A stretch of DNA of 64,000 nt from contig JACSYO010001818.1 in assembly GCA_016806645.1 (NCBI GenBank), positions 755,001 to 819,000 on the forward strand, given 5' to 3'. Position numbers and translations under genes: made by a program. Positions 63,401 to 64,000 of this stretch are shown here, one piece after another; position 1 is the stretch's first letter, and each line of letters opens with the position of its first letter. The stretch is from Ophiodon elongatus (taxonomy: Eukaryota; Chordata; Actinopteri; Perciformes; Hexagrammidae). A model generated the notes under the pieces. It saw only the letters and a list, made by a program, of their open reading frames with translations, searched no databases and had not been told where the DNA came from.

Positions 63401-64000
63401 ACTTTTGAAACAGCATAGAGACCCCCCACCCCTCCCACCTGATTCACCACAGCGGGAGGCGGAGATCTGTCCCCGTTCGCTGTTTACGAGCGCCGCTGCG
63501 TATCCGGGCCCTGATGTTCCGCGGCTCATCACAAGTGGCTCTTTCAAGAGTAGTATGTGTGTTTCAGGCTGGACACGATAAGACTGTGTTAATATAAGAT
63601 TTATTGGAAACAGGATATAAAAGGTGGCGCAGCAAATGAGTCAGGTGAGGCATCATGGCTCCTGCTATACATCATGTCGCTGTATCTCCAACCACATCAA
63701 ATTGCGTGTTTGGATATTAAACTGCAGGTCCAATTTTAGGAGCGGTTCTATGGCACATGTTTAAGGTTTTGACCTTGGTTAAGTTCCAGGTATGTTTCTT
63801 TAATGCATATGTTATCTCCTAAAGTAATCAGAGCACCAGCGGTCTGGTCACCGCCAGCCGCGGTCTCAGTGATATACTGTGTTTTCCTGCGCTCCTATCA
63901 ATCTCATCATATCTTGTTTTTTAGCGAGCACAAAATGCCCAAGATTGGAATCTAACTTGTATGTGCACACACAGTGTTTAAAGATGTACACATCGCCACA

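Larger units (their letters stand above)
47000..64000. other. Downstream flank, no gene recognised
   Basis: AT-rich, with the repeats listed separately. The intervals 47240-48330, 48810-49620, 50000-54100, 54600-56260, 56310-58040, 59290-60380 and 60450-64000 contain only short spurious frames. 61.7-63.6 kb is unique and free of obvious repeats, and could hold distal control elements, but nothing specific can be shown. Confidence 0.55.

Overview
The window reads as vertebrate nuclear DNA, most likely from a ray-finned (teleost) fish. The reasons are AT-rich non-coding DNA, abundant dinucleotide microsatellites, GT-AG introns, and several short interspersed repeats that I recognise as typical of teleost genomes: a tRNA-headed SINE in intron 11, MITE-like elements with terminal inverted repeats, and decayed repeats beginning with GGGCTG. 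There are no operons, prokaryotic genes, CRISPR arrays or viral genes.

The window holds one protein-coding gene on the + strand, a complete type II classical cadherin. Eleven coding exons can be joined with consistent phases (join 23879..24088, 31095..31389, 33852..33971, 35045..35212, 36322..36503, 37288..37541, 38558..38694, 38863..38984, 39608..39716, 41044..41295, 45723..46213). They give a 779-residue protein: signal peptide, short prosegment with a furin-type RSKR site, five cadherin repeats (EC1-EC5), one membrane span, a p120-catenin-binding juxtamembrane segment and a beta-catenin-binding tail. The sequence belongs to the cadherin-6/9/10 subgroup and, from remembered family sequences, fits cadherin-10 best. 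A non-coding first exon probably ends at 18026 in a GA/CT-rich leader. The 3' UTR runs to a polyadenylation signal at 46973.

Layout: 1-17.4 kb is upstream flank with no recognisable gene and scattered decayed repeats. 17.4-18.0 kb is the GA/CT-rich candidate promoter and leader. 18.0-23.7 kb is intron 1. 23.7-46.2 kb holds the coding exons, with introns from 168 bp to 7.0 kb. 46.2-47.0 kb is the 3' UTR. 47-64 kb is downstream flank with more repeats and no gene. The gene is compact, about 28 kb from the proposed first exon to the poly(A) signal, and has at least 17 kb of apparently gene-free DNA on each side.

I found no undescribed biological system. The points most worth a second look are an Asn-to-Ser change in the EC2-EC3 calcium-binding linker, an upstream ORF in the 5' UTR, a long GT repeat about 30 nt after the donor of the intron that splits the membrane-span coding sequence, a G-quadruplex-like run in that intron, a GC-rich island in intron 2, several elements with terminal inverted repeats, and repeat families present more than once in the window. 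Family names for repeats come from memory and were not searched.
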